Shown here in pieces: positions 9,071-17,490 of a stretch of DNA of 20,030 bases; within the stretch, counting starts at the first letter, position 1; each line of letters begins with the position of its first letter. The translations under genes and the position numbers were made by a program. The notes under the pieces are model-generated. The model had not been told where the DNA came from. It saw nothing but the letters and a program-made list of their open reading frames with translations, and did no database searches. The stretch comes from Basidiobolus meristosporus CBS 931.73. Lineage: Eukaryota > Basidiobolomycota > Basidiobolomycetes > Basidiobolales > Basidiobolaceae. Location of the stretch: positions 1 through 20,030 of the forward strand of contig MCFE01001014.1 of assembly GCA_002104905.1 (NCBI GenBank), written 5' to 3'.

Positions 9071-10045
9071 CTAAAACCAGTCATTACCACCAAGATGCCA
9101 AACCGCCAGTTGCTTGACACCAAGATTTTCGAGCACTGTTCGTTTGACATTCAAAGAGTGTTGGTCGTTGATGACATAAACAAGTCCGTCCACCTTCTTC
9201 ACTATCTCAGCGGAGAGAGGGTCACGTCGACCGCCCGCATATCCACCACGGTCCTTGACTTGGTCGAGGGTCAAGTTCTTGAACTCGTACTCATCCTCCA
9301 CAGCACAATAACTGTAGGAAGGTATACCGATCACCAACCGGTTGTTGGGAATGATCTTGCTGATAGTAATTGTCCACCGTTTCAGCCAAGCCAGTGGGCA
9401 AATGGGCTGACCACCACCGTGGTCCCATTGGTAGTCGTAGATCATAGGGGTTATATAATCGACGGGCAAGGGCACGAAATCTTCATACCTCCACTGTAGA
9501 GGACAGTGGTCGGTAGTCCACACCGGTGCGCAGATGGCAAGCTTTTTGCCGAGGGAATGGAGTCTAGCGCCAAGGCTAGAAAGGAAGGCTTTGTAACCGG
9601 CGTAATCTTCGCCAGTCCACTTTCCGTAGCTCTCAAAGTCAATGTCGACGCCGGTTAACTGGTGCTCAGTCACGAAGTCCACCAGTATGTTGACGGCGGT
9701 AGAGAGAATCGCCTCGTCGCTGGTCAGAGCCCGGAGCCCAGCCACATGACCAGCCACAGTTACAAGTTGCTCGGTAGAATACTGTTTCAGCTCCCGGACG
9801 TTCTCTTCGGAGAAGCCGTTTTGCGTATCGAAGAGCTCGTCCGGGTCTTCGTCAATCCGTTCTAACTGACCTGTGGTCAATAAGTTGAAATACTGCACCC
9901 GTAGGACATCAATCTTGTGTCTCTTGTAAGTAGCGGGCGCGTCCTGTCCTGGAGCACCGTAATAGATCCAGGCGTGAAGCTTTAGGGCCGTGGAGCTGGG
10001 TGCGCGATGACCCAAATTTTTAAAGGCCTTCTTGATGGCAAACAT
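9071..10045 (-). CDS. Glycoside hydrolase family 18 (chitinase-like) protein, 324 aa
   Basis: A single-domain GH18 TIM-barrel protein predicted to cleave beta-1,4-N-acetylglucosamine linkages in chitin or a related glycan. The active-site strand reads TGVDIDFESY (residues 131-140), with D134, D136 and the acid/base E138 in place. The first Asp of the family signature DxxDxDxE is Thr131. The MxYD motif on a later strand is present (MIYDYQWD, 201-208), and the C-terminus ends in a barrel-closing WHLGGND. The SxGG motif is degenerate (TVAGH, 96-100). I start at the ATG at 10045 because an in-frame TGA lies at 10063-10061 and the only upstream option is a GTG. No signal peptide, membrane segment or chitin-binding module is visible, so it looks intracellular unless an upstream exon was missed. 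It is intronless and clearly richer in G+C than its surroundings. Activity is inferred; substrate unknown. Confidence 0.85.
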   Translation of the reverse strand: MFAIKKAFKNLGHRAPSSTALKLHAWIYYGAPGQDAPATYKRHKIDVLRVQYFNLLTTGQLERIDEDPDELFDTQNGFSEENVRELKQYSTEQLVTVAGHVAGLRALTSDEAILSTAVNILVDFVTEHQLTGVDIDFESYGKWTGEDYAGYKAFLSSLGARLHSLGKKLAICAPVWTTDHCPLQWRYEDFVPLPVDYITPMIYDYQWDHGGGQPICPLAWLKRWTITISKIIPNNRLVIGIPSYSYCAVEDEYEFKNLTLDQVKDRGGYAGGRRDPLSAEIVKKVDGLVYVINDQHSLNVKRTVLENLGVKQLAVWHLGGNDWF

Positions 10046-10105
10046 GGCTTGACCCACCCCTCATACAAAGGGATTTATAAGGATTTACGCCACACACGAG
10101 TTCCT

Positions 10106-10116
10106 AATATATATAT
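10106..10116 (-). promoter_or_regulatory. Candidate TATA region for the GH18 gene
   Basis: An alternating TATATATAT stretch about 60-70 bp upstream of the GH18 ATG. A second TATAAAT lies closer, at 10079-10073, only 28 bp from the ATG, which is too near to be the main box. Confidence 0.35.
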
Positions 10117-10233
10117 CGAATGTGGGCGGTGGACTATGTTGGTGGATGGACTATATTTATTCTCAGGTGCTAGAATGATTGATACTGCTTACGGATTGAC
10201 TGCTAAAATACTCATCCTATATTGTAAAATTGA

Positions 10234-10305
10234 TGCCTACTGCCAGGATTGAACTGGCGACCTTCAGTTTACGAGACTGACGCGCTACCACTGCGCTAAG
10301 CAGGC
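10234..10305 (-). tRNA. tRNA-Thr (anticodon CGT)
   Basis: The minus strand folds as a 72-nt cloverleaf: a 7-bp acceptor stem (GCCTGCT with AGTAGGC, one G-U), a GCGC/GCGC D stem, an anticodon stem TCAGT/ACTGA around the loop CTCGTAA (anticodon CGT), and a T arm GCCAG-TTCAATC-CTGGC, discriminator A, no intron. The D-arm A box and T-arm B box are intact. A weak TTTT Pol III stop follows at 10229-10226. It decodes ACG. The gene sits between the GH18 gene and a cluster of LTR remains; Pol III genes are frequent neighbours of copia insertions in fungi. Confidence 0.93.
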
Positions 10306-10540
10306 CAATGTCCGAGGTGTGTAAACTTTGAAAATCATATTATTAACTATGTCCAGCTAGAGGAGGTCAACTACTCTTGGATATATGTGGGAAGGAGAAG
10401 CTTAGAATAGTACCTTTGGTTTATGCCTTTATCATTATAGGAAATCCGGTTCTTGGAGTATTCTGATGTATCTGGTTAAATAGATTTTCTTTCAATGAAA
10501 CCTGGTGAAGTGTGGGCAGAAATTTCATTATTTACTGCAC
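10306..10540. other. AT-rich spacer, possibly the end of an LTR relic
   Basis: No gene seen. Around 10450-10500 there is weak similarity to the inner end of the family LTR in minus orientation, which could mean that the fragment at 10541-10636 once extended here. Only one CpG was noted. Confidence 0.35.
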
Positions 10541-10636
10541 CCAACAAGGAATTTGGTCAGAGTTCTCTAAGATTTTTAGATTATGATCTAAGTATCTAAC
10601 TTGAGTGAATATTTAGGTGAAGTTGCAAAATTTGCA
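10541..10636 (-). repeat. LTR relic (first third of the family LTR)
   Basis: Read on the minus strand, this segment follows the copia LTR from near its 5' end for about 96 bp, including the blocks CACCTAAATATTCAC, CTTAGATCAT and TGACCAAATTCCTTGT, with scattered substitutions. It is clearly diverged from the LTRs at 883 and 5220, so it is an older insertion or a fragment of a related subfamily. Confidence 0.7.
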
Positions 10637-10648
10637 ATTGGTTATATT

Positions 10649-10782
10649 GTTTCACCAGGTGATTTATGGAGAATATTGGTAGTATTTGTGCTTGACATGG
10701 TCCTGAAACTATAAGCTCATACAATGTGCTTGCAAGTACCCCCCAACAAAATTTGGGGACCTTTGGACAACTCAGAAGTTTC
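10649..10782 (-). repeat. Older LTR relic interrupted by a solo LTR (distal part)
   Basis: On the minus strand this matches the second half of the family LTR in order: a GTTGTCCAAA block, CCCCAAA-TTTTG, then ACCATGT, AAATACTAC, ATAAATCA and GTGAAAC. It begins exactly where the solo LTR at 10783-11130 ends. The sequence on the far side of that LTR (11131 to about 11165) continues the alignment backwards (AGAACATGA), so the younger LTR appears to have landed inside this older one. Confidence 0.6.
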
Positions 10783-11130
10783 TGTTGTAAGAGTCTTGGA
10801 GATATTGGAAGTGATTGGGAGAACAAGTAGATTATGTGGTTTTTGCTTGATGATTTATTGAATGTAAAAGTAGTATTTATACTTTTACCTGATCTTGGCA
10901 TTGAAAACATATAGAATAGGTTCAGGAAGGTCCCAAGAGCATGTGTGCAAAGTTTGGGGCTGCTTGGAATATTTTCACCAAAATATCAGGTACCCAGATC
11001 CTGAAAATTTGATAAGCTGTCCAAGTAAATCCTGACAAGGGATTTGGTCAGTATTCTCTAGGATTTGAAGGTAATGATCTAAGTGACTAAGTTAGGTGAA
11101 TATTTAGGTGGAATTCCGAATTTTACCACA
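10783..11130 (-). mobile_element. Solo LTR of the same copia family
   Basis: A 348-bp LTR in minus orientation, beginning TGTGGTAAAA at 11130 and ending TTACAACA at 10783, alignable end to end with the 350-bp LTRs of the complete element but with many substitutions. It is flanked by GTTTC (10778-10782) and GTCTC (11131-11135), a 5-bp target duplication with one change. No internal region is present, so it is the product of recombination between the two LTRs of an older copy. Its TATAAATAC core is retained. Confidence 0.9.
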
Positions 11131-11135
11131 GTCTC

Positions 11136-11802
11136 ATGTTCTTAGTTCTTGCCATTTTATTTGGAGTATAAAAGCTACAAATAATAACACTCAGAAGTTA
11201 TGATCCAGGTGAGCCAGTTTGATATTTGAGCTGAGGCGGGGTATAATAAAGGTCAAAGATTAAATTGATGTAAATACTTTGGTATCAGTACACACATTGA
11301 TGGCTTTGGCAAACTAATTCAATCATATCAAACGGGTACTAAAGGTCCAATAATTCCAAGGCCTCCAATCTCGACTGATAGATTCAGGTGGCTAATATCT
11401 CAGAGCACTGTATTCTGCAATAGAAGAATTTTGTTCAATTACTAACCTTGCATCATCTTATATATTGTTACACATAGGCAACCGCAGTGCTAGTTGAAAC
11501 CCAATCTCTGTGCCGCAATCCCAGAGCGTATATGGTGATTGATTAGAAATGATTCTCCATACGGTGGAGTAAGACCCTACAATAGTGAGCCTATACGTGT
11601 TCTTCCAATTGAACAACATGCGTGAGAAAATTGGGATTTTTGTAATTGTTGATTCAACAACTTAAACACCGCTAAATTCCACAGATAAAAGATAAATTCG
11701 GTTTAATCCTAAATCTTCATATAGGAGATTAAATTTAATCATTATTCAAAGTAACGTGATTTAGCATGAAATCACTTTTTTTTAATGTGCTCATCCACAT
11801 AG
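11136..11802. other. SF3B1 upstream region
   Basis: About 670 bp with no gene found. CpG returns from about 11230. Notable items are a perfect 14-bp palindrome GATTAAATTTAATC (11727-11740), which with a TTTAATCCT at 11702-11710 can form an imperfect hairpin, and a polypyrimidine run followed by ACATAG that ends exactly at the SF3B1 ATG and resembles a 3' splice site. A 5'UTR intron is therefore possible; no confident TATA box was found. Confidence 0.45.
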
Positions 11803-14800
11803 ATGGGGGCTGATAACTTGGAAGCCAACTTATCTGTCATGTCGGATATTGATATTGATGCACAAATCAAGGCACAACAAGCCGAACGTGAGGCTCGTTT
11901 GAAAGAGCAAAAACAATCCACACAGGCTTCCTTGGTCGGCGACATCGCATATGACACCGATCTCTATGGTAGTTCTAATAAATACGCTGGCTACGAAACC
12001 AGTCTTCCAGTGAATGAGATAGACGACGAAGAACAAGTAAGAAAACCAAAAAGTCTTTTATCTTCATACACAGCACCTAAAGAGATCTATGAAGAATTAG
12101 CTGGCGTTGGGGACGATGAAACCGATCCTTTCGAGGGTCGCAACGGCAGCAAAAAAATTGTTGATCGTGAGGATGAGTACCATGCTCGCAGGTTCAATCG
12201 CGCGCTCTCTCCAGAGCGCATTGATGCCTTTTCCACCAATGGAAATACCAACTCGGAAGCTAGAAGCTACGCGGAAGCTATGAAGCAGGTGGAGCTGGAA
12301 AAAGAGGAACAAAGAGTGAGGAGGAAAATCGCGGAGAAGGGGAAAGAAGCGGAGGCCAATGGCCAAGAGATTGAGCCCCAACAGCCTGCTAAAAGAAGAC
12401 GTTGGGATGTTGATGCACCAAGCAACGAGTCTCGTTCCGAGTGGGAAAAGCCAGATGAGGAAGAGAAGACTGAACCCAAAAAAAGCAAATGGGACGAAAC
12501 CCCACGCGAGAGCACGCGCAGAAAGAACCGCTGGGACGAGACTCCAGTCAGCAATGCCTGGGATGCCACACCACAGTCCAGCGTCGCTGATACGCCCAGC
12601 GGTAAACGTAGATCTCGCTGGGATGAGACTCCAGTCAATGCCAACGCCTTTGGCGCCACCCCAGTTGGCAGCTATGGAATGATGACTCCTACACCAAATC
12701 AACTTGCTCAGCCCATGACTCCGGAGGCGATGAATGCGATGAGATGGGAGAAAGAAATCGACTCTAGGAATCGGCCATTGTCCGACGAGGAGCTAGATGC
12801 CATGTTCCCCACCAGCGGCTATAAGATCTTGGACCCCCCGCCAAGCTATGTTCCTATCCGAACACCTGCACGCAAGCTGACTGCCACACCCAGCCCAATG
12901 GTTGGAATGAGCGGATTCATGATGCAAGAGGAGGACAGAAGCCAAACATACGATCTGCCCACCGAGATTCCAGGGGTTGGAAATCTCCCCTTCTTCAAAC
13001 AAGAGGACATGCAGCACTTCGGAAAGCTGCTGGACAATGCTGACGAGAACGAATTGTCGGTCGAGGAGCTCAAAGAGAGAAAGATCATGCGCCTGCTGTT
13101 GAAGATCAAGAACGGCACCCCGCCCATGCGTAAAGCAGCGCTCCGCCAGATCACCGACAAAGCACGCGAGTTCGGTGCCGGCCCGCTCTTCAACCAAATC
13201 CTTCCTCTACTCATGTCACCTACCCTTGAAGACCAAGAGCGCCATCTTCTGGTGAAAGTCATTGATCGCATCCTTTATAAATTGGATGATCTTGTCAGAC
13301 CCTTTGTCCACAAGATCCTTGTGGTCATCGAGCCACTTCTGATCGATGAAGACTACTACGCCCGAGTGGAAGGTAGAGAAATCATCAGCAATCTTAGCAA
13401 GGCCGCAGGATTGGCGACCATGATTGCAACCATGAGACCGGACATTGATCACGTCGATGAGTATGTTCGTAACACCACGGCCCGTGCGTTCTCGGTGGTG
13501 GCATCGGCACTCGGAATCCCAGCGCTGCTGCCCTTCTTGAAGGCGGTCTGCAAGTCCAAGAAATCCTGGCAAGCCCGCCACACCGGTATCAAGATTGTCC
13601 AGCAAATCGCCATCCTTTTGGGCTGCGCGATTCTTCCTCACCTCAAGAGCCTGGTTGACATCATCGCCCATGGTCTTGAGGATGAACAGCAGAAGGTGCG
13701 CACCATTGCCTCGTTGGCCATCGCTGCTTTGGCTGAGTCCGCCGCACCATACGGTATCGAGTCCTTCGACTCTGTTCTCAAGCCACTTTGGACTGGCATT
13801 CGCAAGCACCGAGGCAAGGGACTTGCTGCGTTCTTGAAGGCCATCGGGTACATCATCCCGTTGATGGACGCCGAGTACGCCAACTATTACACCAAGGAGG
13901 TGATGATCATCTTGATCCGAGAGTTCCAGTCACCCGACGAGGAGATGAAGAAGATCGTCCTCAAGGTCATCAAGCAATGTGCTTCCACCGACGGTGTAGA
14001 GGCCCGCTACATCAAAGAAGAGATCCTCCCCGAGTTCTTCAAGAACTTCTGGGTCAGAAGAATGGCCCTGGACAGACGCAACTACAAGCAGCTAGTGGAG
14101 ACCACGGTTGAGCTGGCACAGAAGGTAGGGGTGACCGAGATCGTGGGCCGCATTGTCGAGGACCTCAAGGATGAGTCGGAGCCCTACAGAAAGATGGTCA
14201 TGGAGGCGATCGAGAAGGTGATTAGCGCGCTGGGTGCTGCGGATATCGACACCCGCCTGGAGGAGATCTTGATCGATGGTATCCTCTACGCCTTCCAAGA
14301 ACAAACGGTGGAGGATGTTGTGATGTTGAACGGATTCGGCACGGTGGTCAATGCATTGGGAATGCGCGTTCAGCTCTATCTTCAGCAGATCTGTTCCACC
14401 ATCCTCTGGCGTTTGAACAACAAATCCGCCAAGGTTCGCCAACAAGCAGCAGATCTGATTTCCCGTATCGCGGTGGTGATGAAGACGTGCGGTGAAGAGA
14501 AGCTGATGGGACAGCTTGGTATCGTGCTGTACGAATATCTCGGTGAAGAGTACCCCGAAGTACTCGGCTCCATCCTCGGCGCACTCAAGTCCATCGTGAA
14601 TGTGATTGGAATGTCAAGCATGACTCCACCTATCAAGGACCTCCTTCCCCGCCTCACGCCCATTCTGAGAAACAGACACGAGAAAGTGCAGGAGAACTGC
14701 ATTGATCTGGTTGGCCGTATTGCGGATAGGGGGGCGGAGTTTGTTAGTGCGCGTGAATGGATGCGTATCTGCTTCGAACTGTTGGATCTACTGAAGGCAC

Positions 14801-15510
14801 ACAAGAAAGGAATTCGTAGAGCCGCTGTCAACACATTCGGCTACATTGCCAAGGCCATTGGACCGCAAGATGTGTTGGCCACATTGCTGAACAACCTGAA
14901 GGTCCAAGAGCGCCAGAACCGTGTGTGCACCACGGTCGCCATCGCCATCGTTTCGGAGACCTGCGCGCCGTTCACCGTGCTGCCCGCGCTGATGAACGAA
15001 TACAGAGTCCCGGAGCTGAATGTGCAAAACGGAGTGTTGAAGTCCCTCTCGTGGGTGTTCGAATATATCGGTGAGATGGGCAAGGATTACATTTACGCCG
15101 TTACACCACTGCTTGAGGATGCATTGATGGATCGAGATCTTGTCCATCGTCAGACCGCCTGTACCACCGTCAAGCACATGGCGCTGGGTGCATACGGTTT
15201 GGGCTGCGAGGATGCGCTCCTTCACCTGCTCAACTACGTGTGGCCCAACGTGTTCGAAACCTCCCCACACGTTATCAACGCAGTCATGGAAGCCATCGAT
15301 GGCCTCAGGGTAGCTTTGGGACCCGCCATCATTCTTCAGTACGTTCTCCAGGGACTCTTCCACCCAGCCAGAAAGGTCCGCGAGATCTACTGGAAGATCT
15401 ACAACAACGTGTACATCGGTGCACAAGATGCCCTGGTGCCGTTCTATCCCACCATCGAGGATGACTCGAGAAACCGTTATCAACGTCACGAGATGGACTA
15501 TTTCCTATAA
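11803..15510 (+). CDS. SF3B1: Splicing factor 3B subunit 1 (SF3B1/Prp10), 1,235 aa
   Basis: The largest SF3b component of U2 snRNP, which clamps the branch-site/U2 duplex during spliceosome assembly in the nucleus. The first 320 residues are disordered and carry UHM-ligand-type tryptophans in basic contexts (KRRRW201, KSKW230, KNRW244, RSRW273) and repeated WDETP phosphorylation motifs; these bind U2AF-type proteins. The segment [13 protein letters not shown] (about 324-336) is the conserved SF3B6/p14-binding region. From about residue 420 to the end runs the HEAT-repeat superhelix, nearly colinear with human SF3B1, including the GIKIVQQ and DEQQKVRTI segments that hold the human cancer hot spots K666 and K700, both Lys here. 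Human SF3B1 is 1,304 aa; the difference lies in a shorter N-terminal repeat region. An in-frame TAG directly precedes the ATG; a second in-frame ATG at 11839 fits the family N-terminus (DIDAQI) and may be used. No introns. Confidence 0.97.
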   Translation: MGADNLEANLSVMSDIDIDAQIKAQQAEREARLKEQKQSTQASLVGDIAYDTDLYGSSNKYAGYETSLPVNEIDDEEQVRKPKSLLSSYTAPKEIYEELAGVGDDETDPFEGRNGSKKIVDREDEYHARRFNRALSPERIDAFSTNGNTNSEARSYAEAMKQVELEKEEQRVRRKIAEKGKEAEANGQEIEPQQPAKRRRWDVDAPSNESRSEWEKPDEEEKTEPKKSKWDETPRESTRRKNRWDETPVSNAWDATPQSSVADTPSGKRRSRWDETPVNANAFGATPVGSYGMMTPTPNQLAQPMTPEAMNAMRWEKEIDSRNRPLSDEELDAMFPTSGYKILDPPPSYVPIRTPARKLTATPSPMVGMSGFMMQEEDRSQTYDLPTEIPGVGNLPFFKQEDMQHFGKLLDNADENELSVEELKERKIMRLLLKIKNGTPPMRKAALRQITDKAREFGAGPLFNQILPLLMSPTLEDQERHLLVKVIDRILYKLDDLVRPFVHKILVVIEPLLIDEDYYARVEGREIISNLSKAAGLATMIATMRPDIDHVDEYVRNTTARAFSVVASALGIPALLPFLKAVCKSKKSWQARHTGIKIVQQIAILLGCAILPHLKSLVDIIAHGLEDEQQKVRTIASLAIAALAESAAPYGIESFDSVLKPLWTGIRKHRGKGLAAFLKAIGYIIPLMDAEYANYYTKEVMIILIREFQSPDEEMKKIVLKVIKQCASTDGVEARYIKEEILPEFFKNFWVRRMALDRRNYKQLVETTVELAQKVGVTEIVGRIVEDLKDESEPYRKMVMEAIEKVISALGAADIDTRLEEILIDGILYAFQEQTVEDVVMLNGFGTVVNALGMRVQLYLQQICSTILWRLNNKSAKVRQQAADLISRIAVVMKTCGEEKLMGQLGIVLYEYLGEEYPEVLGSILGALKSIVNVIGMSSMTPPIKDLLPRLTPILRNRHEKVQENCIDLVGRIADRGAEFVSAREWMRICFELLDLLKAHKKGIRRAAVNTFGYIAKAIGPQDVLATLLNNLKVQERQNRVCTTVAIAIVSETCAPFTVLPALMNEYRVPELNVQNGVLKSLSWVFEYIGEMGKDYIYAVTPLLEDALMDRDLVHRQTACTTVKHMALGAYGLGCEDALLHLLNYVWPNVFETSPHVINAVMEAIDGLRVALGPAIILQYVLQGLFHPARKVREIYWKIYNNVYIGAQDALVPFYPTIEDDSRNRYQRHEMDYFL

Positions 15511-15583
15511 ATGTCGGTGGACTGTACTATTTCTATCCTTCTTTTCCTTTCCCTTCCTTCCCTCCCCATCCACCTTTTGAGTT

Positions 15584-15589
15584 AATAAA
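15584..15589 (+). terminator. Poly(A) signal of SF3B1 (AATAAA)
   Basis: Canonical AATAAA 74 nt past the SF3B1 stop codon, after a long CT-rich tract (about 15530-15575). Confidence 0.75.
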
Positions 15590-15855
15590 GTCGCTTATCA
15601 TTTGCCCAATCGATCAATCACCAACCTCCCCACATTTCCATCTATGTCCGAACCATCATGATTGCGATATGACGCAATGAACCAGGATGCCGTGGATAAA
15701 CATACAAACGCGAACCTTATCAGCCCACAATCCGAATACCATATCTGATCTATTGAGTACATTACCTGGACATTTCCTATGCCGGATTTACGCGATGCTT
15801 GAGCGCATGAGAAAGGACATCTAGGGAAACAGAGGGAAGAGGCTAGAAATAGCAC

Positions 15856-15925
15856 AACACTAGAACGTCAACACTAGAACACCTGCACTAGAACAACAGT
15901 ACTAGAACCGCAATGCTAGACCATC
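15856..15925. repeat. Five-unit 14-bp tandem repeat centred on CTAGAAC
   Basis: Units start at 15856, 15870, 15884, 15898 and 15912. Each has CTAGA at the same offset (15860, 15874, 15888, 15902, 15916), in the pattern nnnnCTAGAACnnC; the last unit reads CTAGACC. A sixth CTAGAA lies 17 bp upstream, at 15843. The core is conserved while the linker bases vary. The array ends about 460 bp before the AUR1 ATG and starts about 270 bp after the SF3B1 poly(A) signal. Confidence 0.85.
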
Positions 15926-15929
15926 CAGT

Positions 15930-15955
15930 CGAGGCTTCGGCATAACGATGCCTCG
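15930..15955. repeat. Inverted repeat CGAGGC...GCCTCG
   Basis: A perfect 6-bp inverted repeat (15930-15935 with 15950-15955) with a 14-nt loop, directly after the 14-bp repeat array. The GAGGC core reappears in the direct repeat at 16022-16051. Confidence 0.5.
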
Positions 15956-16021
15956 TGCGATCCGCCCGAAGTTCCGTTCCTCTCACTACGAAAAAAATAA
16001 GCAATCAGCAGATTACTAATT

Positions 16022-16051
16022 CGAGGCAACCTCATACGAGGCAACCTCATA
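16022..16051. repeat. Perfect 15-bp tandem duplication containing GAGGCAACCTC
   Basis: The 15-bp unit CGAGGCAACCTCATA occurs twice without a gap (16022-16036 and 16037-16051). Each unit contains the inverted repeat GAGG-CAA-CCTC. It lies about 340 bp upstream of AUR1 and may be a regulator-binding element or simply a recent slip duplication. Confidence 0.7.
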
Positions 16052-16331
16052 ATCACTTTCATGGAAGTCGGTCGTGTTTGTATGTGGACTAGCTTAAGTA
16101 TAGGAATAAAGGCTTTCCACTGGGTTGGCCGGATTTGGCAGGTGGTGATCCATGGAACCTTCGGTGGAGATAACTGCGGTTTCCGAACTACCGAGTATTG
16201 ACAATATCAGGGATGAGGCATTTAAAAGCGTGCGAGCGACACGCTGGATGGGGGCGAAAAAATGATGGCAGATACGGGATGATCGATATATTTGGAAATT
16301 CGGATTTTCCAGTCGTGGTGTCAGTGGATGT

Positions 16332-16338
16332 TATAAAA
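16332..16338 (+). promoter_or_regulatory. TATA box of AUR1 (TATAAAA)
   Basis: Consensus TATAAAA 50 bp upstream of the AUR1 start codon, in the usual position for a TATA promoter with a short leader. Confidence 0.7.
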
Positions 16339-16387
16339 CCGCCGTCTCCCTGCGCTGATCCCCTCGACACTTTCCCCCTAATTTTTA

Positions 16388-17485
16388 ATGATCAACCTTG
16401 GGTCCCTAATCAAGGCCTACTATCGATTCTTCGATGGATTGGCGCACTACCTATCCCTCATCGAGATCCCATTTCTCTGCCTGGTAACCATCCCCTTCAT
16501 CATATGGAACTCCATCCACTGGTCCATCAAGCTGGCGATCTTCGGCATCGGCGCTAGCTCCTACTATTTCATACCCCGCTCCCGGGCGATCATTCGACCT
16601 GCACTGCCCGTGTTCGCGTGGCTCTCATTATTCATCACTTGCGGGGACATCCCCACCGAGCTTCGTCCCGGGATCAACGTCACCTTCCTTCCTCGTACCG
16701 AGCAGCTTCTGTTCGGCGGGAACCTGTCGGATGTGCTGGCTAGCAACACCGCCGACTGGAAAGACATCCTGGCATGGATCGTGTACGGGGTGTTGCACTT
16801 CGTCAACGGGTTCATCGCCGTCCCCATGATGTATTTCCTCGGGCCCAAGGGGACCCTGCCCAAGTTCGCTCGGGCCTACGGCTACATGAATCTGGCCGGA
16901 GTCATCACCCAACTTCTCATCCCCACCGCATCCCCCTGGTATCTTTACCTGTACGGACTCGAGCCCGCCACCTACGCCATCCACGGTGAGCCTGGAGGCT
17001 TGGCCCGGATCGATCGCATCCTCAACCTCAACCTCTACAGCAACGCATTCAGCAACTCTCCCTTGGTCTTCGGCGCCTTCCCAAGTCTTCACAGCGGTTG
17101 CGCCGTGATGATCAACCTGTTCCTGGGCCACATCAAGCCCTATCTGATCCCCTTCAACTTCCTCTACATCGTGTGGATCTGGTGGGCGTGTCTCTACTTC
17201 CGCCACCACTACCTCATCGACCTCATCGGGGGATTCGTATACGCCTTCGTCTGCTTCCTGATCGTGTACAAGGGACGTATCGCGCCCCAGTGGGACGGCC
17301 CGGTCAAGGGAACCCCGGAGCTGCTCCCCACCCACAACGACTATGTCGCCTTGGACAACGCCAGCGAGGTGTTCTCGGACTTGGACATGGAGGATGCCCC
17401 CGAGATGGTCATCTCGGTGGATGCTCCCACCATGGTTCATTTCGACGAGAAGTCCCAGATAGATCTTATTTACACTTCCATTTAA
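16388..17485 (+). CDS. AUR1: Inositol phosphorylceramide synthase catalytic subunit, 365 aa
   Basis: Transfers phosphoinositol from phosphatidylinositol to (phyto)ceramide in the Golgi, the step that makes fungal complex sphingolipids; absent from animals. It is a polytopic membrane protein of the PAP2-like fold with several hydrophobic helices. Family signatures are clear: GYMNLAGV (165-172), PGGLARID (202-209), FGAFPSLHSG (228-237) and FRHHYLIDLIGG (271-282). The catalytic residues corresponding to yeast H255, H294 and D298 are H235, H274 and D278. L117, H137 and F138 match the yeast positions (137, 157, 158) where changes give aureobasidin A resistance, and all are wild type. It is shorter than yeast Aur1 (401 aa), mainly at the acidic cytosolic tail. 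An in-frame TAA at 16379-16381 fixes the start at this ATG. Intronless, strongly GC-rich, with a TATA box 50 bp upstream. Confidence 0.96.
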   Translation: MINLGSLIKAYYRFFDGLAHYLSLIEIPFLCLVTIPFIIWNSIHWSIKLAIFGIGASSYYFIPRSRAIIRPALPVFAWLSLFITCGDIPTELRPGINVTFLPRTEQLLFGGNLSDVLASNTADWKDILAWIVYGVLHFVNGFIAVPMMYFLGPKGTLPKFARAYGYMNLAGVITQLLIPTASPWYLYLYGLEPATYAIHGEPGGLARIDRILNLNLYSNAFSNSPLVFGAFPSLHSGCAVMINLFLGHIKPYLIPFNFLYIVWIWWACLYFRHHYLIDLIGGFVYAFVCFLIVYKGRIAPQWDGPVKGTPELLPTHNDYVALDNASEVFSDLDMEDAPEMVISVDAPTMVHFDEKSQIDLIYTSI

Positions 17486-17490
17486 TCCAA

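Larger units (their letters stand above)
15590..16331. other. SF3B1-AUR1 spacer
   Basis: About 740 bp without a convincing gene. It contains the 14-bp tandem repeat and GAGGC-type repeats listed separately. A minus-strand frame at 15598-15855 has no recognisable motif and is not called. Confidence 0.5.

Noticed and set aside
10046-10057. GH18 start at a GTG, adding four residues.
   Set aside because: Eukaryotic nuclear genes rarely use GTG; the ATG at 10045 is the first usable start after an in-frame TGA.
12097-15489. Many long minus-strand frames opposite SF3B1.
   Set aside because: They are shadows of a long GC-biased coding region; none shows a motif of its own.
15856-16051. CRISPR-like array.
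   Set aside because: The units are 14-15 bp without spacers of CRISPR size, and the genome is eukaryotic.
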